A DNA stretch of 64,000 nt, taken from positions 2,170,001-2,234,000 of the forward strand of contig CP064963.1 of assembly GCA_016699165.1 (NCBI GenBank), written 5' to 3'. The position numbers were made by a program, and so were the translations under genes. This stretch comes from Candidatus Melainabacteria bacterium (lineage in GTDB: Bacteria; Cyanobacteriota; Vampirovibrionia; Obscuribacterales; Obscuribacteraceae). The notes beneath the pieces are model-generated. The model was not told the DNA's origin. It was given only the letters and a program-made list of their open reading frames with translations, and searched no databases. Shown piece by piece: positions 35,551 to 44,657 of this stretch. Position 1 is the stretch's first letter. The number at the start of each line of letters is the position of its first letter.

Positions 35551-38500
35551 CTAAAACGAGAACAGAAACTCGAGATCTTCTCTCGTCAATTCTTTAGCGA
35601 CAGTCTGGTCTCCACCAACTACAAGTTCTGCCAGTTCTTTCTTTTTCTTTTGCAAACCGAGTATTTTTTCTTCCACTGTTCCACGAGTAATTAGTTTGTA
35701 ATTAAATACGTGCTTAGTCTGTCCGATACGGTGCGCTCGGTCAGTGGCCTGGTTTTCCACCGCTGGATTCCACCACGGGTCATAGTGGATAACATAATCT
35801 GCACCAGTCAAGTTCAAACCGGTACCGCCCGCTTTTAAACTAATTAGAAATACAGGAATGTCTGGGTCCGCATTGAATTTATTCACTTTATCCAGACGGT
35901 CCTTAGCAGGAGTTTGTCCATCTAAATATTCATAGACCATTCCGATTTTTTCGAATTCTTTTCTAATTAAGGTGAGCATTTCAACGAACTGACTGAAAAT
36001 AAGAATCTTGTGTTTCTCATCAATCAATTCTCTGATCATGTGCATAAGCGTCTCAAGCTTTGCTGAGCCCGCAGTTTCTGGAATTTCGCGATTCTTGAGC
36101 AGACGCGGATCGCAACAGACTTGTCTTAAGCGCAAGAGTGCAGCCAGAACAGAAGATACATACGACCCTCCCACACCGCGCGAGCCGATGTCGGCAAATA
36201 CTTTTTCTCTACATTCATCAAGCACGTCTAAGTAAATGGAGCGTTGCTCATCATCTAATTCGCACAAGTGCACAATATCTGTGCGCTCAGGTAGATCTTT
36301 TTCAACCTGATTTTTGAGACGACGCAACATAAATGGATGGACGATTTTTCTCAATTTCAGCCCAGCACCTTCAAGTCCTGCTTCAATAGGACGCTCGAAT
36401 GTGTCGTTGAAGTCTTTGTAATTGCCAAGAAAATCGGGCATCAAGAAATCATAGAGTGACCAGAGTTCTTTCAATCTGTTTTCAATTGGAGTACCAGACA
36501 AAGCCAGGCGGTGGAACGATTTCAAGCTCTTGGAGGCAACGGCACCGACGGATTCTGGATTCTTGATATTTTGCGCTTCGTCTAAAATCACATATTCGAA
36601 TTGAACTTTTTTCAGCTCTTCATAGTCGCGACGAATGATACCGTATGTAGTGAATACGACATCTGGCGTCTTGCCTTTGTCTTTCATTAGTCTGACCAGA
36701 AGCTCTGTTCGGTCGCGTCCCATAAACAATTCGCAATTGAGTTCTGGTGTGAACTTTTTGCTTTCACTTAACCAGTTATAAATAACCGAAGTTGGTGCCA
36801 CCACAAGCGATGGCGCTTTATTGGTACCTTTTGATTTATTGGCATAATGATTAGACAATAAAGCAAGCGTCTGGATTGTTTTTCCAAGTCCCATGTCGTC
36901 AGCAAGAACTCCAGCCAGTCCGTATTCGCGCATAAAGCCAAGCCAGTTGCAACCGTCTTTTTGATATTCGCGTAACTGACCCTGAAAATTGGCCGGTATT
37001 TCCATTTTTTCCAAATCATGAAAATTATGAATCTTGGTGACAAATTCCTGGAAGCCTTTGTCTGCTTCATAGGGAATCTCATGTGTCTCTAGTGCATGCA
37101 ACACAGATAAAGCTTGGTAAAGCGGGCGCAATCCGCCATCTTGTCCCTGACCAATTGATTTGAGCAATCCGAACAAAGTTTGAATCGGCAGTCTAACGTG
37201 CTCACCAGACGGCGTTTTTATAAACGCTTTGTTTTTAAATAATGCGGCAAATACTTGATCTTGCGGTAATTCAACAATGCTGCCCTGATCTTCCACCAGA
37301 AAAAGTAAATCGCAACCAAATTTGAAAGAGTCTTTTTTAAGCGACAACTTAGCTTTGACTGTAAGCGGTTTTGGCTTCACTTTATAGCGCGAAAGATTTT
37401 CCCAACCGGTTATGTTCCATCCAATAGACTGCTCATCAGCCAGATAGAAAGCAACTTCAAGAGCTGGTTCGGCTTCGAAGAAAAATCTATCGCCCACTAA
37501 TTTTTCAGGATGCAAATTATTCAAGAAGAGTCTTATCTGACTTTCTTGATCCCACAACCGCCGTACCCAGACGCTTGCTCCGTTTTCTGAAATTGTTCTT
37601 GTGTATGTTTCTTCTTCTACTGCGCTTGTTTCATCGCGCGAAGAAAGAATCAAGTCACCGTACTGAAATCCAAGCATTACTTCAAGCGCTACTTCATTTT
37701 CGCTATTAGTAACCGCCGCTCCGCGTCTTTCACTTAGTTGAATGACTACTTTGGGTGGTTCTGAAATTACGGTTGGAAATGGTGCAACGCTCTCATCCAG
37801 CACAACAGCCATTTTCTTTTTAAGCACCGACAATTCGCCCAGAAACTTAGTTACTAAGTCCAGTTTGACTGTCATTTGTCCATAACTATCAAAGAAGGGA
37901 AAGAGCTTGTGCAGCGAATTTATATTGATTGGATAAAGAACATGGTCTGCCATTACCCAACTGGACTGTCCCATGAAAAAGACCGGTTCGCTCACCACAC
38001 TTCCGTCTTCTTTCACGCCTTCTAAACGAAACAGAATTTCACCATTCTCGGTTTCGGATAGCACCGCCCGCGGTAGCAAAGCTTTTTTACTAAAAGTTAT
38101 TTCTTTGGAATCGGCAGTGTTTATAAGTTTGGCACAAAGACTCAAGTGACCAAGCACAAGCCCTTCATCACCGCGCGGGATGCGATGCCCACCAGCTTGC
38201 CCTTTGGTTGTCTGGGGCAAATCGGTCAAGTAACGAGCTAACTTATGCAGACGCGAGCCATCTTCTAGCGTACCAACTACTTCTGGCGGCACTTTCAAAA
38301 TATTGACTTTGCCTTCCACTTTTTCTGGAATAATGCCAACAATTAGAGCAAGCGGTTTTTCAAGCACTAAAAGTCCAAGCTCGAATGTTGGCTCTTCTAA
38401 ATTGCCATTGTCTTTAGCTAAATCTTTTGCAGGTTCTTTCGAGTCTTTAGAATCTTTAGAGTCTTTAGACTGGTCCTTGGCGTAAGGATCCTCTAAGTAG

Positions 38501-38943
38501 TCTTTGGCTTTAGGAGCCTTCTCTTTATCTTGCTGTCCATTTCGTCTGTCGCCCTCGTGCACATCAAAGCGGATGCCGGGCTTCACTCTTGCAATATGTG
38601 TGAGCAGAACAGCCACAGAGTGTTTGCACACAGGCTCAAAATAAGGACACGAACACGCAGCAGTGAAAGTATTCTCGTCTTCGATTTTGACCTCGACACG
38701 ATATGGCTGAGGCTCTGAGCCAATTACCAAAGCCACAATTTGACCTTTGTCATCACTCTCTTCGTATTTCAAGACCTTTTTGCGACGGTAATACTGCACG
38801 CCACGTTTATAAACTGGCTCGCTGCTTGCATCTTGAACAGCTGAAAGAGATAGGTGCTTTCTGTTATTTGAAACAGTCATTAAAGGTTGATCTTTAACCC
38901 ATGATCGAGAGAATTCCATTCTCCAAAGAGAATGGCGAGGCAC
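35551..38943 (-). CDS. SWIM zinc-finger SNF2-family ATPase
   Basis: About 1130 residues. The SWIM finger is C97-x-C99-x6-C106-x-H108 (CSCPYFEPVCKH). Next comes a Lys/Asp/Ser repeat linker (KDSKDSKDSKEP, about 155-175), a long bacterial-SNF2-type middle region, and the helicase core at about 660-1120: motif I DMGLGKT, motif II DEAQ, motif III LSGTPIENR and motif VI RAHRIGQTKHVFNYKLI. SNF2 proteins translocate on DNA to remodel protein-DNA complexes. The start is uncertain: GTG 38943, ATG 38919 and ATG 38880 are possible. The 3' end lies nine bases from the convergent Lnt gene. Confidence 0.93.
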   Translation of the reverse strand: MPRHSLWRMEFSRSWVKDQPLMTVSNNRKHLSLSAVQDASSEPVYKRGVQYYRRKKVLKYEESDDKGQIVALVIGSEPQPYRVEVKIEDENTFTAACSCPYFEPVCKHSVAVLLTHIARVKPGIRFDVHEGDRRNGQQDKEKAPKAKDYLEDPYAKDQSKDSKDSKDSKEPAKDLAKDNGNLEEPTFELGLLVLEKPLALIVGIIPEKVEGKVNILKVPPEVVGTLEDGSRLHKLARYLTDLPQTTKGQAGGHRIPRGDEGLVLGHLSLCAKLINTADSKEITFSKKALLPRAVLSETENGEILFRLEGVKEDGSVVSEPVFFMGQSSWVMADHVLYPININSLHKLFPFFDSYGQMTVKLDLVTKFLGELSVLKKKMAVVLDESVAPFPTVISEPPKVVIQLSERRGAAVTNSENEVALEVMLGFQYGDLILSSRDETSAVEEETYTRTISENGASVWVRRLWDQESQIRLFLNNLHPEKLVGDRFFFEAEPALEVAFYLADEQSIGWNITGWENLSRYKVKPKPLTVKAKLSLKKDSFKFGCDLLFLVEDQGSIVELPQDQVFAALFKNKAFIKTPSGEHVRLPIQTLFGLLKSIGQGQDGGLRPLYQALSVLHALETHEIPYEADKGFQEFVTKIHNFHDLEKMEIPANFQGQLREYQKDGCNWLGFMREYGLAGVLADDMGLGKTIQTLALLSNHYANKSKGTNKAPSLVVAPTSVIYNWLSESKKFTPELNCELFMGRDRTELLVRLMKDKGKTPDVVFTTYGIIRRDYEELKKVQFEYVILDEAQNIKNPESVGAVASKSLKSFHRLALSGTPIENRLKELWSLYDFLMPDFLGNYKDFNDTFERPIEAGLEGAGLKLRKIVHPFMLRRLKNQVEKDLPERTDIVHLCELDDEQRSIYLDVLDECREKVFADIGSRGVGGSYVSSVLAALLRLRQVCCDPRLLKNREIPETAGSAKLETLMHMIRELIDEKHKILIFSQFVEMLTLIRKEFEKIGMVYEYLDGQTPAKDRLDKVNKFNADPDIPVFLISLKAGGTGLNLTGADYVIHYDPWWNPAVENQATDRAHRIGQTKHVFNYKLITRGTVEEKILGLQKKKKELAELVVGGDQTVAKELTREDLEFLFSF

Positions 38944-39023
38944 TGTGTATTTTACCCCAAACAGGGAGAATCTACCTCAGCCGGTATTTTATCACACTAA
39001 ATTAGAGCAATGAAGCCCAAAAG

Positions 39024-40268
39024 CTATGATGGCCTCATGTCTATGGATTCGCCACCTGGTCCAGCTTGGGGAACCATCGTATGTGACTGGTTCTGGGACT
39101 CGGGGTCGGATTCTGCAAAATTGCCAAGTGAACCACTAAAGGCGTTGTCAACGATTCTTTGCATCTCATGCTGCCTGTGCTCAAGCGTAGCGCAGTAGTC
39201 GTGCAAGACGCTTGCTTGCTGTTTAAGTGCAGAAGCGTTATCGCTTAGCCCAGGCAAAATTGAATCTATTTCGTCCAGAATACCGCTTGAAGGATGAGCC
39301 GGTGGACGCACTTTAATACCTTCGTTAGTTGAATCTGGACCGCGCATTTGCACTACAACATTATTTTGAGAGCTAGCCACAGCAGATGTCACCGAAAGAG
39401 ATTCTTTCAATTTTTCAAGCGAGTTGCGCAATCCAAGAGCACGCTTGTAGGCACGATCCGCTTCTTTTTCTAGCCAGGCTTTACGCGATTTCTGAGCAGT
39501 TAATTCGCTTGTAAGTTGCTCAAGCACTTTCTTACGTGCAGTAAGCTCTGAGCGGACCAGCTCGATTTCCTTTTGTTTGAGCATTAAACCACGCTTGCGA
39601 AGCCAGAACAAAAGTAAAAGGGCACAAGACAAAGTGAGCGAATTGACCGAAATATAGAGATAACCTCGGCGCGAAGCTGACATCTCGAATGGATTTATGA
39701 CGAATGCCCCAATATCTTTAATGAAAGACGGAGGCACTGTTCGGAAAAAATATAGCCGGCCCAAAATCTGTCCACTGTTTTGACTTCGGTTCACGTAAGT
39801 AGGCAGTTTTACCGCAGTGCGCGAGCGTGGCGACTCATAGCCAAAAGTGGGCTCCATTGGCGCGCCTTCTAAAAGCAAATCATATGGCTCATCGCACTTG
39901 CTCAAAAGCTCTTCGTGCGCATTGTTCTGCCAGGTTTCGTGATGATAAACCTTGTCTGTTTTATAAAGAATATTGCTGCCAGTGGCATCGGTGACGACCA
40001 GCCCAAAAAGCCCATAAGTTGAGTTGAGCGTATCCTGGATGAGGTCGTCGCGCCCTTCAATAATCATGCGCGATAAAAGCGGCGGCAGTGTGCGATGCAA
40101 AAGATTAAAATCTGTTGTCTGAACACGAAAAATAGTGCCGTGCCAGTAACTCATGTAATGAGCGTAGCAAATGCCCAGCCATCCGCACAAAACCACAAGC
40201 AAGACGCCGGGCACGAGTATGCGTTTTTGGCTGAGAGGATGAACTGATCCATCATTCGCACGCACCAT
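39024..40268 (-). CDS. Sensor-like membrane protein with coiled coil
   Basis: About 414 residues. A first membrane helix at about 17-38, an extracytoplasmic region of about 165 residues (40-203) and a second helix at about 210-228 give a typical receptor layout. The cytoplasmic part is a long coiled coil (about 230-300, KEIELVRSELTARKKVLEQL) and a further helical segment, but no HAMP, kinase or methyl-accepting signature. It could sense a ligand and pass the signal through its coiled coil; that is inference. ATG 40268 is chosen over TTG 40283; neither has a clear ribosome-binding site. Confidence 0.65.
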   Translation of the reverse strand: MVRANDGSVHPLSQKRILVPGVLLVVLCGWLGICYAHYMSYWHGTIFRVQTTDFNLLHRTLPPLLSRMIIEGRDDLIQDTLNSTYGLFGLVVTDATGSNILYKTDKVYHHETWQNNAHEELLSKCDEPYDLLLEGAPMEPTFGYESPRSRTAVKLPTYVNRSQNSGQILGRLYFFRTVPPSFIKDIGAFVINPFEMSASRRGYLYISVNSLTLSCALLLLFWLRKRGLMLKQKEIELVRSELTARKKVLEQLTSELTAQKSRKAWLEKEADRAYKRALGLRNSLEKLKESLSVTSAVASSQNNVVVQMRGPDSTNEGIKVRPPAHPSSGILDEIDSILPGLSDNASALKQQASVLHDYCATLEHRQHEMQRIVDNAFSGSLGNFAESDPESQNQSHTMVPQAGPGGESIDMRPS

Positions 40269-40392
40269 CTTTGTAATAGACAATCAGTATTACAGGAAAT
40301 AAACCTTTTGACCATATGGTAACTACGAAAAAGTGTTTGCAGACTAACAGTTTTTTGGCGAAACTGTTGTGCGCATAACCCTTTTCGGCGTT

Positions 40393-40572
40393 TAGTCTGG
40401 GTATATCAACAGTGTTGGTTCCGAATCACACCGGAGGATTGCCAACTTAAACCTAAATCCACTTATAAATTAAACCCACATCGAGGGTTGTTCCGCATTT
40501 AGTCGGATCGTATATTCTAAAACATCGTGGATAAAGATTTCTGACCGGGGGTTATTCCTCGGTCAGTTTTTT
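40393..40572 (+). ncRNA. Candidate small RNA or attenuated leader
   Basis: The 354 bases between the minus-strand gene at 40268 and the plus-strand gene at 40638 hold a strong plus-strand terminator but no gene for it to end. Upstream of the terminator are two clear hairpins: GTTGGTTCCG (40414-40423) with CGGAGGATTGCCAAC (40432-40446; paired parts TCCG:CGGA and GTTGG:CCAAC) and AACCC (40473-40477) with GGGTT (40485-40489). Further upstream AACAGTTT (40346-40353) faces AAACTGTT (40361-40368). The 5' end is a guess; no convincing promoter was found. It does not match tmRNA, RNase P or SRP RNA cores by eye; 6S RNA cannot be excluded. Confidence 0.35.
40541..40572 (+). terminator. Strong terminator in a gene-free gap
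   Basis: CTGACCGGGG (40541-40550) pairs with CCTCGGTCAG (40557-40566), one mismatch, followed by six T. It works only on the plus strand, as the minus side has no T-run. It ends 65 bases before the MshEN-type gene. Confidence 0.85.
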
Positions 40573-40637
40573 ATGTCTTTTGAATCTCTTTGCGATAATA
40601 TTGGGTAGGATCAAAGTATTAGATATCAGGGGCTGGA

Positions 40638-42059
40638 ATGTCAGAAAACGCGTCGCAGGTCAAGTTAGGGGATTTACTCACCCGTGCTGGATTATTGACC
40701 GTTGATCAGCTCAAGGAAGGAATGCTGATTGCAAAGCAGCAGTCAATTCCGGTCGGTCGCGTCTTGATAATGGCTGGTTTCATTACCGAGCCCCATTTGC
40801 AAGCTGCAGTGCAAGCACAGTCAATGGTTAAAGACAGCCTCATCGACCTAGATACCGCGTTGAAGGCACTTTCACTAGCCAACCAAAAAGGCATCACCCT
40901 GGATGAAGCTCTTTCTCAATCCGGCTGGAAAGAGCAAGCCGGCGGCTTGACTAATAAATTGGGCGAGCTTTTAATTGACGCGGGTTTGCTCACTAAAGAA
41001 AATCTGGATTCAGGTCTTGCTCAGTCCAAATTAGCTGGTTTGCCACTGGGTCGCGTACTTGTCACTTATGGCATAATCACCGAACAAATATTGGCTGCAG
41101 CACTCAATGCCCAGATTCTGGTTCGCGATTCTAAAATATCGCGCGAACAGGCTCTACTCGGACTGAAGGCTTGTCGCGAACGTCAAATTTCTCTTGAAGA
41201 TTCACTTAAAGAAAGCGGATTGAATATTCCGACGCAGGAAAATATTCGCCTGGGCGAATTACTTGTGATGGCAGGTATCCTGACCGAAAACAACATGATG
41301 AGCGTGGTTGAAGTCGGACTTTTGGAAGAAAAGCCGATTGGCAAAGTACTTATCGAAAAGAATTATTTGACCGAACCACTCTTGCAATCAGCTCTTGCAA
41401 TTCAAAAAAATGTAGCTGAGCGCAAACTGCCTAAAGCAGATGCAGGAACGGTTTTGACCTATGTCGCCAAACAAGGCATGAGCGTCGAAGAAGCAATGGC
41501 GCAATTGAAACCAGTGGCTCAAGCCATTCCGCAAAATTTACCCCTTTATCAATTCTTACAATTAGGTGGAGTGATTACCGCCAAAGACATTGAAGAAGCG
41601 CTCAAACAGGGCTCAAAAGACACTGAACTTATGGGTAGAATGCTTCTGCTTATCAATGCAGTTGATACCACGTTGCTCGATAGTGCAGTCTATCTCAACA
41701 ATATGATTGCCGAAGGTATTTTGAAAGTAGAGCAAGCCATGCTTGCTATGGGTATTTGCCACGTGCGCAAATGTAGTTGCGAAGTGGCTTTTCAGGTGCT
41801 GGGCTGGAATATGAGTCCAGACAATAAGCCCATGCCGCCAGATAGTTTTGCCCAGACTTTTGCACAGCCTCAAATGCAACCGGACATGCAACCCCAAGCA
41901 GCGCCGCCACCGGTGCAGGCACCACAAGCGCCTGCCACTATGCCAATTGCAGCACCGGAGCAATTGCCACCATCCCAGCCAGACTTCGGCGCTCCGCCTC
42001 CTGAAGAGACAACGGCACCACCAAAGACTCGCAAACGTCTTACCGACTTAATTCCATAA
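40638..42059 (+). CDS. Protein of four MshEN-like units
   Basis: 473 residues built of four related blocks at about 8-64, 104-160, 204-258 and 303-358. Each has the form LG-x-LL-x-x-x-G-x-(I/L)-T-x5-L followed by a second half with G(R/K)VL-x4-x-(I/L)T, as in the N-terminal MshEN (T2SSE_N) domain of GspE/MshE/PilB ATPases, which in some proteins binds c-di-GMP. No ATPase domain follows; the last 100 residues are Pro/Gln/Ala-rich and disordered. Only the third block keeps the RLG opening. A free-standing regulator of type II secretion or pilus machinery is plausible, as is a c-di-GMP receptor. Start ATG has AGGGG nearby. Confidence 0.75.
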   Translation: MSENASQVKLGDLLTRAGLLTVDQLKEGMLIAKQQSIPVGRVLIMAGFITEPHLQAAVQAQSMVKDSLIDLDTALKALSLANQKGITLDEALSQSGWKEQAGGLTNKLGELLIDAGLLTKENLDSGLAQSKLAGLPLGRVLVTYGIITEQILAAALNAQILVRDSKISREQALLGLKACRERQISLEDSLKESGLNIPTQENIRLGELLVMAGILTENNMMSVVEVGLLEEKPIGKVLIEKNYLTEPLLQSALAIQKNVAERKLPKADAGTVLTYVAKQGMSVEEAMAQLKPVAQAIPQNLPLYQFLQLGGVITAKDIEEALKQGSKDTELMGRMLLLINAVDTTLLDSAVYLNNMIAEGILKVEQAMLAMGICHVRKCSCEVAFQVLGWNMSPDNKPMPPDSFAQTFAQPQMQPDMQPQAAPPPVQAPQAPATMPIAAPEQLPPSQPDFGAPPPEETTAPPKTRKRLTDLIP

Positions 42060-42151
42060 ACAAATTCTTCAAATAAGCTGCACTGCATTTGGTACCAGCC
42101 CGCTTGAATTCTCGCGAGCGAATTAATCTTTCCTTGCGATTTGAGCTCCCC

Positions 42152-42221
42152 TTGAAAAGTTTTTTATGCTATCACTATAGGTCCTTGAAAGGAGACTCAG
42201 ACTCACTCGCTGTTAGAGTGA
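42152..42221 (+). promoter_or_regulatory. Likely promoter and leader hairpin of the superoxide dismutase gene
   Basis: TTGAAA (42152-42157) and TATAGG (42176-42181) are 18 bases apart. In the expected leader TCACTC (42203-42208) pairs with GAGTGA (42216-42221). The ATG follows at 42258 with GGAG nine bases before it. Confidence 0.4.
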
Positions 42222-42257
42222 TTTGAGCACTCCGCAGGTATTGCATAGGAGCAAGAG

Positions 42258-42868
42258 ATGCTACAACACAAAATTTCTTACAACGCTTATAAAGCTCAGG
42301 ACTTTTCTAGATTGAAAGACCTGAACGGCATTTCCAATGAAACACTGGAAATCCACTTCAAACTGTACGAAGGCTACGTCACAAACACAAATACACTCAA
42401 CCAAAAAGTGATTGAGTTGACCGAAGGCGGCAAGAGCGGCACCCCTGAGTACGCCGAGCTGAAACGTCGCTATGGTTTTGAATATAACGGTATGCGTCTG
42501 CACGAATACTATTTCGAAAACATGAAAACTGGCGGCAGCGAACTGAAAGAAACAAGTGCTCTAGGTAAATTAATTACTGAAACCTACTCATCAATTGATG
42601 TTTGGAAAAACGATTTCTTCAAAGTCGGCGCCATGCGCGGTGTGGGCTGGGCAATTCTTTTCCAAGACCCAATCACCAAAACACTTTCCAACCACTGGAT
42701 CAATATGCACGAAGACGGCGTAGTGGCGGATTCGTACCAATTCTAGTGATGGATGTTTGGGAGCATGCTTGGTTTCGTGATTACAAACCAGTGGATCGTC
42801 CGAAATACATCGAGGCATTCCACAGCAATATCGATTGGGCAGTAGCTGAGTCACGCTTAGTTAAGTAA
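42258..42868 (+). pseudogene. Fe/Mn superoxide dismutase broken by one frameshift
   Basis: The frame from 42258 gives 162 residues of an Fe/Mn-SOD, with metal ligands His33 (LEIHFKLY) and His82 (RLHEYYFE), then stops at 42746. A second frame continues with GFVPILVMDVWEHAWFRDY to 42868, holding the other two ligands (D and H of DVWEH). The frames meet at 42726-42731, where GCGGAT would read GCG-GGA with one more G; restoring that base gives about 203 residues, the normal length. The short product would lack two metal ligands and be inactive. No slippery heptamer is visible, so a deletion or a base-calling error in the G-run is more likely than programmed shifting. Enzyme role: dismutation of superoxide in the cytoplasm. 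Confidence 0.9.
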
Positions 42869-42910
42869 AAATTTGCATAGATATTGAATCTCCAAAGAGG
42901 GTGGCAAGGT

Positions 42911-42941
42911 CTGAAAACCAAGTCACCTTCTTGATTTTCAG
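42911..42941. repeat. Hairpin in the gap after the superoxide dismutase gene
   Basis: CTGAAAACCAAG (42911-42922) pairs with CTTGATTTTCAG (42930-42941) with one mismatch. No T-run follows, so it is a weak terminator candidate or a processing hairpin. A second small inverted repeat, TTGCCA/TGGCAA, lies at about 42974-42992. Confidence 0.35.
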
Positions 42942-43069
42942 CCTCGCTCGCAAGAAAAACGCGATACTTGCCAAGAAGTGTGGCAAACATGTAATTTGTC
43001 ATCGATATAAATTGATCCGACAATTGCAATTACATGTGCAACGATGCATTGGGTGGAGAAGTGAGTGAA

Positions 43070-43960
43070 ATGAGTCAGTCTGTAGAAATTCCAAATCCGA
43101 CACAAACCCCGCAACCGGCTCTAGAAGCCAATTGCGACACAGTAGTGGATGTTGAAGAATCGGCAATTCACGGACAAGATTTTACGCCTTCCCCTACGTA
43201 TGACGACCAGGATTGCCTCGACAATCACGATGAAGATCTAGAAGACTCCCAAGAGTCAGACATCATCTATAGTTACGACGTTCCACGGCCTGCACTGACC
43301 GTTGAAGAAGCAGCAGGCATTCTTGGTAAATCGGTACGTGCCATTGAGCGCAGCATTGCTGGCAAATGGGGCAACAGATTACCTGAAGGCTGGAAAGCCC
43401 GCAAAATGAAATTAGATGGCGAAGTGGAATGGCGCATCCTGCCTCCAGCTGGATTTCGCATCAGACGTAGCACGTCGAATATAACTAGACCAAAAATTGA
43501 AACTGAAGAGCAGGAAAGCATGACTTCAAGCACACAACAAAAACCTCAAGACTCTACTAAAAGCACTCTCGACTTTGGATTTACTTTAGAAAAACTTTTT
43601 TCAGCTGGTAAAAAAGCCGGCAACGAATTAGTGAAAGTAGCCGAGAATGCGATGGAAAACGGATATGAACAACACCCGACCATTGTAATAGACCGTGCTT
43701 CAGATGTAGAAAAACTTCTGCGCGAACTAGCTGACACTCAAAAAGAGCTTGCCACCGAGCGTATGATGCACATCGAAGACCTACGCCAAATGCACGAAAT
43801 GGCAACTTCAATGCGTTTGCTTGAAATGCGCGGCACCCAAACTCAAATTCTCAAAGAAGAATTAGAAGGAGCACGCAATTTATTGAAAGCCCACAAAGAG
43901 CGCTACGAAGCTTACGTGACGCTACCCTGGTGGAAAAAACTTTTTGTCTCCACACCCTAA
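43070..43960 (+). CDS. HTH-like and coiled-coil protein, function unknown
   Basis: About 296 residues. The acidic first 70 residues look disordered. LTVEEAAGILGKSVRAIERS (about 76-95) has the shape of a MerR/excisionase-like helix-turn-helix. After a linker, a long coiled coil runs from about 210 to 285 (ELADTQKELATERMMHIEDL). The end PWWKKLFVSTP is aromatic and basic and could touch the membrane. The start is unsure: ATG 43034, GTG 43061 and ATG 43070 are possible; the last has GGAG eleven bases before it. It precedes cmk by 22 bases and may be co-transcribed. Confidence 0.65.
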   Translation: MSQSVEIPNPTQTPQPALEANCDTVVDVEESAIHGQDFTPSPTYDDQDCLDNHDEDLEDSQESDIIYSYDVPRPALTVEEAAGILGKSVRAIERSIAGKWGNRLPEGWKARKMKLDGEVEWRILPPAGFRIRRSTSNITRPKIETEEQESMTSSTQQKPQDSTKSTLDFGFTLEKLFSAGKKAGNELVKVAENAMENGYEQHPTIVIDRASDVEKLLRELADTQKELATERMMHIEDLRQMHEMATSMRLLEMRGTQTQILKEELEGARNLLKAHKERYEAYVTLPWWKKLFVSTP

Positions 43961-43982
43961 CTGATGTAGCCGTAAGCAGCCA

Positions 43983-44654
43983 ATGAAAATAGCGATTGAC
44001 GGTCCCGCCGGAGCAGGCAAATCGACCGTGGCAAAAATGGTGGCAGTAAAACTGGGATATCTTTATATAGATACCGGCGCCATGTACCGCGCCATCGCCT
44101 GGCTTGCCCGCGCCCAGAACGTGTCTCCTCAAAATGGTCCTGCACTTGCCGAACTTGCAAGAAATTGCAATCTCACTCTCAAACCTGGCGCCGCAACTGG
44201 AGTATTTGTACACAATCAAGATATTTCAACAGATATTCGTTTGCCCGAAATATCTGAATTAGTAGGTCCAGTGTCGGCTCAAAAAGAATTGCGCGAAGAA
44301 TTAGTCAAGCAACAACAAGCCATGGCACACGCCGTCGATGCCGTGCTTGATGGCAGAGACATCGGAACTGTTGTTCTGCCCGATGCTGAAGTCAAAGTTT
44401 TTCTCACAGCCAGTCCCGAAGTGCGGGCACATCGTCGCCTAAAAGATATTCAAAAGATGGGACTACCCGATACTTTTGACCAAATCTTGAAAGCCATAGT
44501 CGAGCGCGACCACAAAGACAGTACACGGGCAGAATCGCCCCTTCGTCAAGCAGACGACGCAGTGAAAGTGGACACAGATACAATGTCTATAGACCAAGTG
44601 GTCGAAACTATTCTTTTACTTTGTGCCAAATGCGAGAAAACGATTAGAATATAA
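43983..44654 (+). CDS. cmk: Cytidylate kinase
   Basis: 223 residues, the normal length. The P-loop IDGPAGAGKST is at residues 4-14, followed by YIDTGAMYRAIAW (28-40), and the NMP-binding part has DGRDIGTVVLPDAEVKVFLT. It phosphorylates CMP and dCMP in nucleotide recycling. It lies three bases upstream of the M50 protease gene, so the two are probably co-transcribed. Confidence 0.96.
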   Translation: MKIAIDGPAGAGKSTVAKMVAVKLGYLYIDTGAMYRAIAWLARAQNVSPQNGPALAELARNCNLTLKPGAATGVFVHNQDISTDIRLPEISELVGPVSAQKELREELVKQQQAMAHAVDAVLDGRDIGTVVLPDAEVKVFLTASPEVRAHRRLKDIQKMGLPDTFDQILKAIVERDHKDSTRAESPLRQADDAVKVDTDTMSIDQVVETILLLCAKCEKTIRI

Positions 44655-44657
44655 GGC

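Noticed and set aside
42700..42750. Programmed frameshifting in the superoxide dismutase gene
   Set aside because: No slippery heptamer or following stem is visible at the junction; a lost G in a G-run explains the data better.
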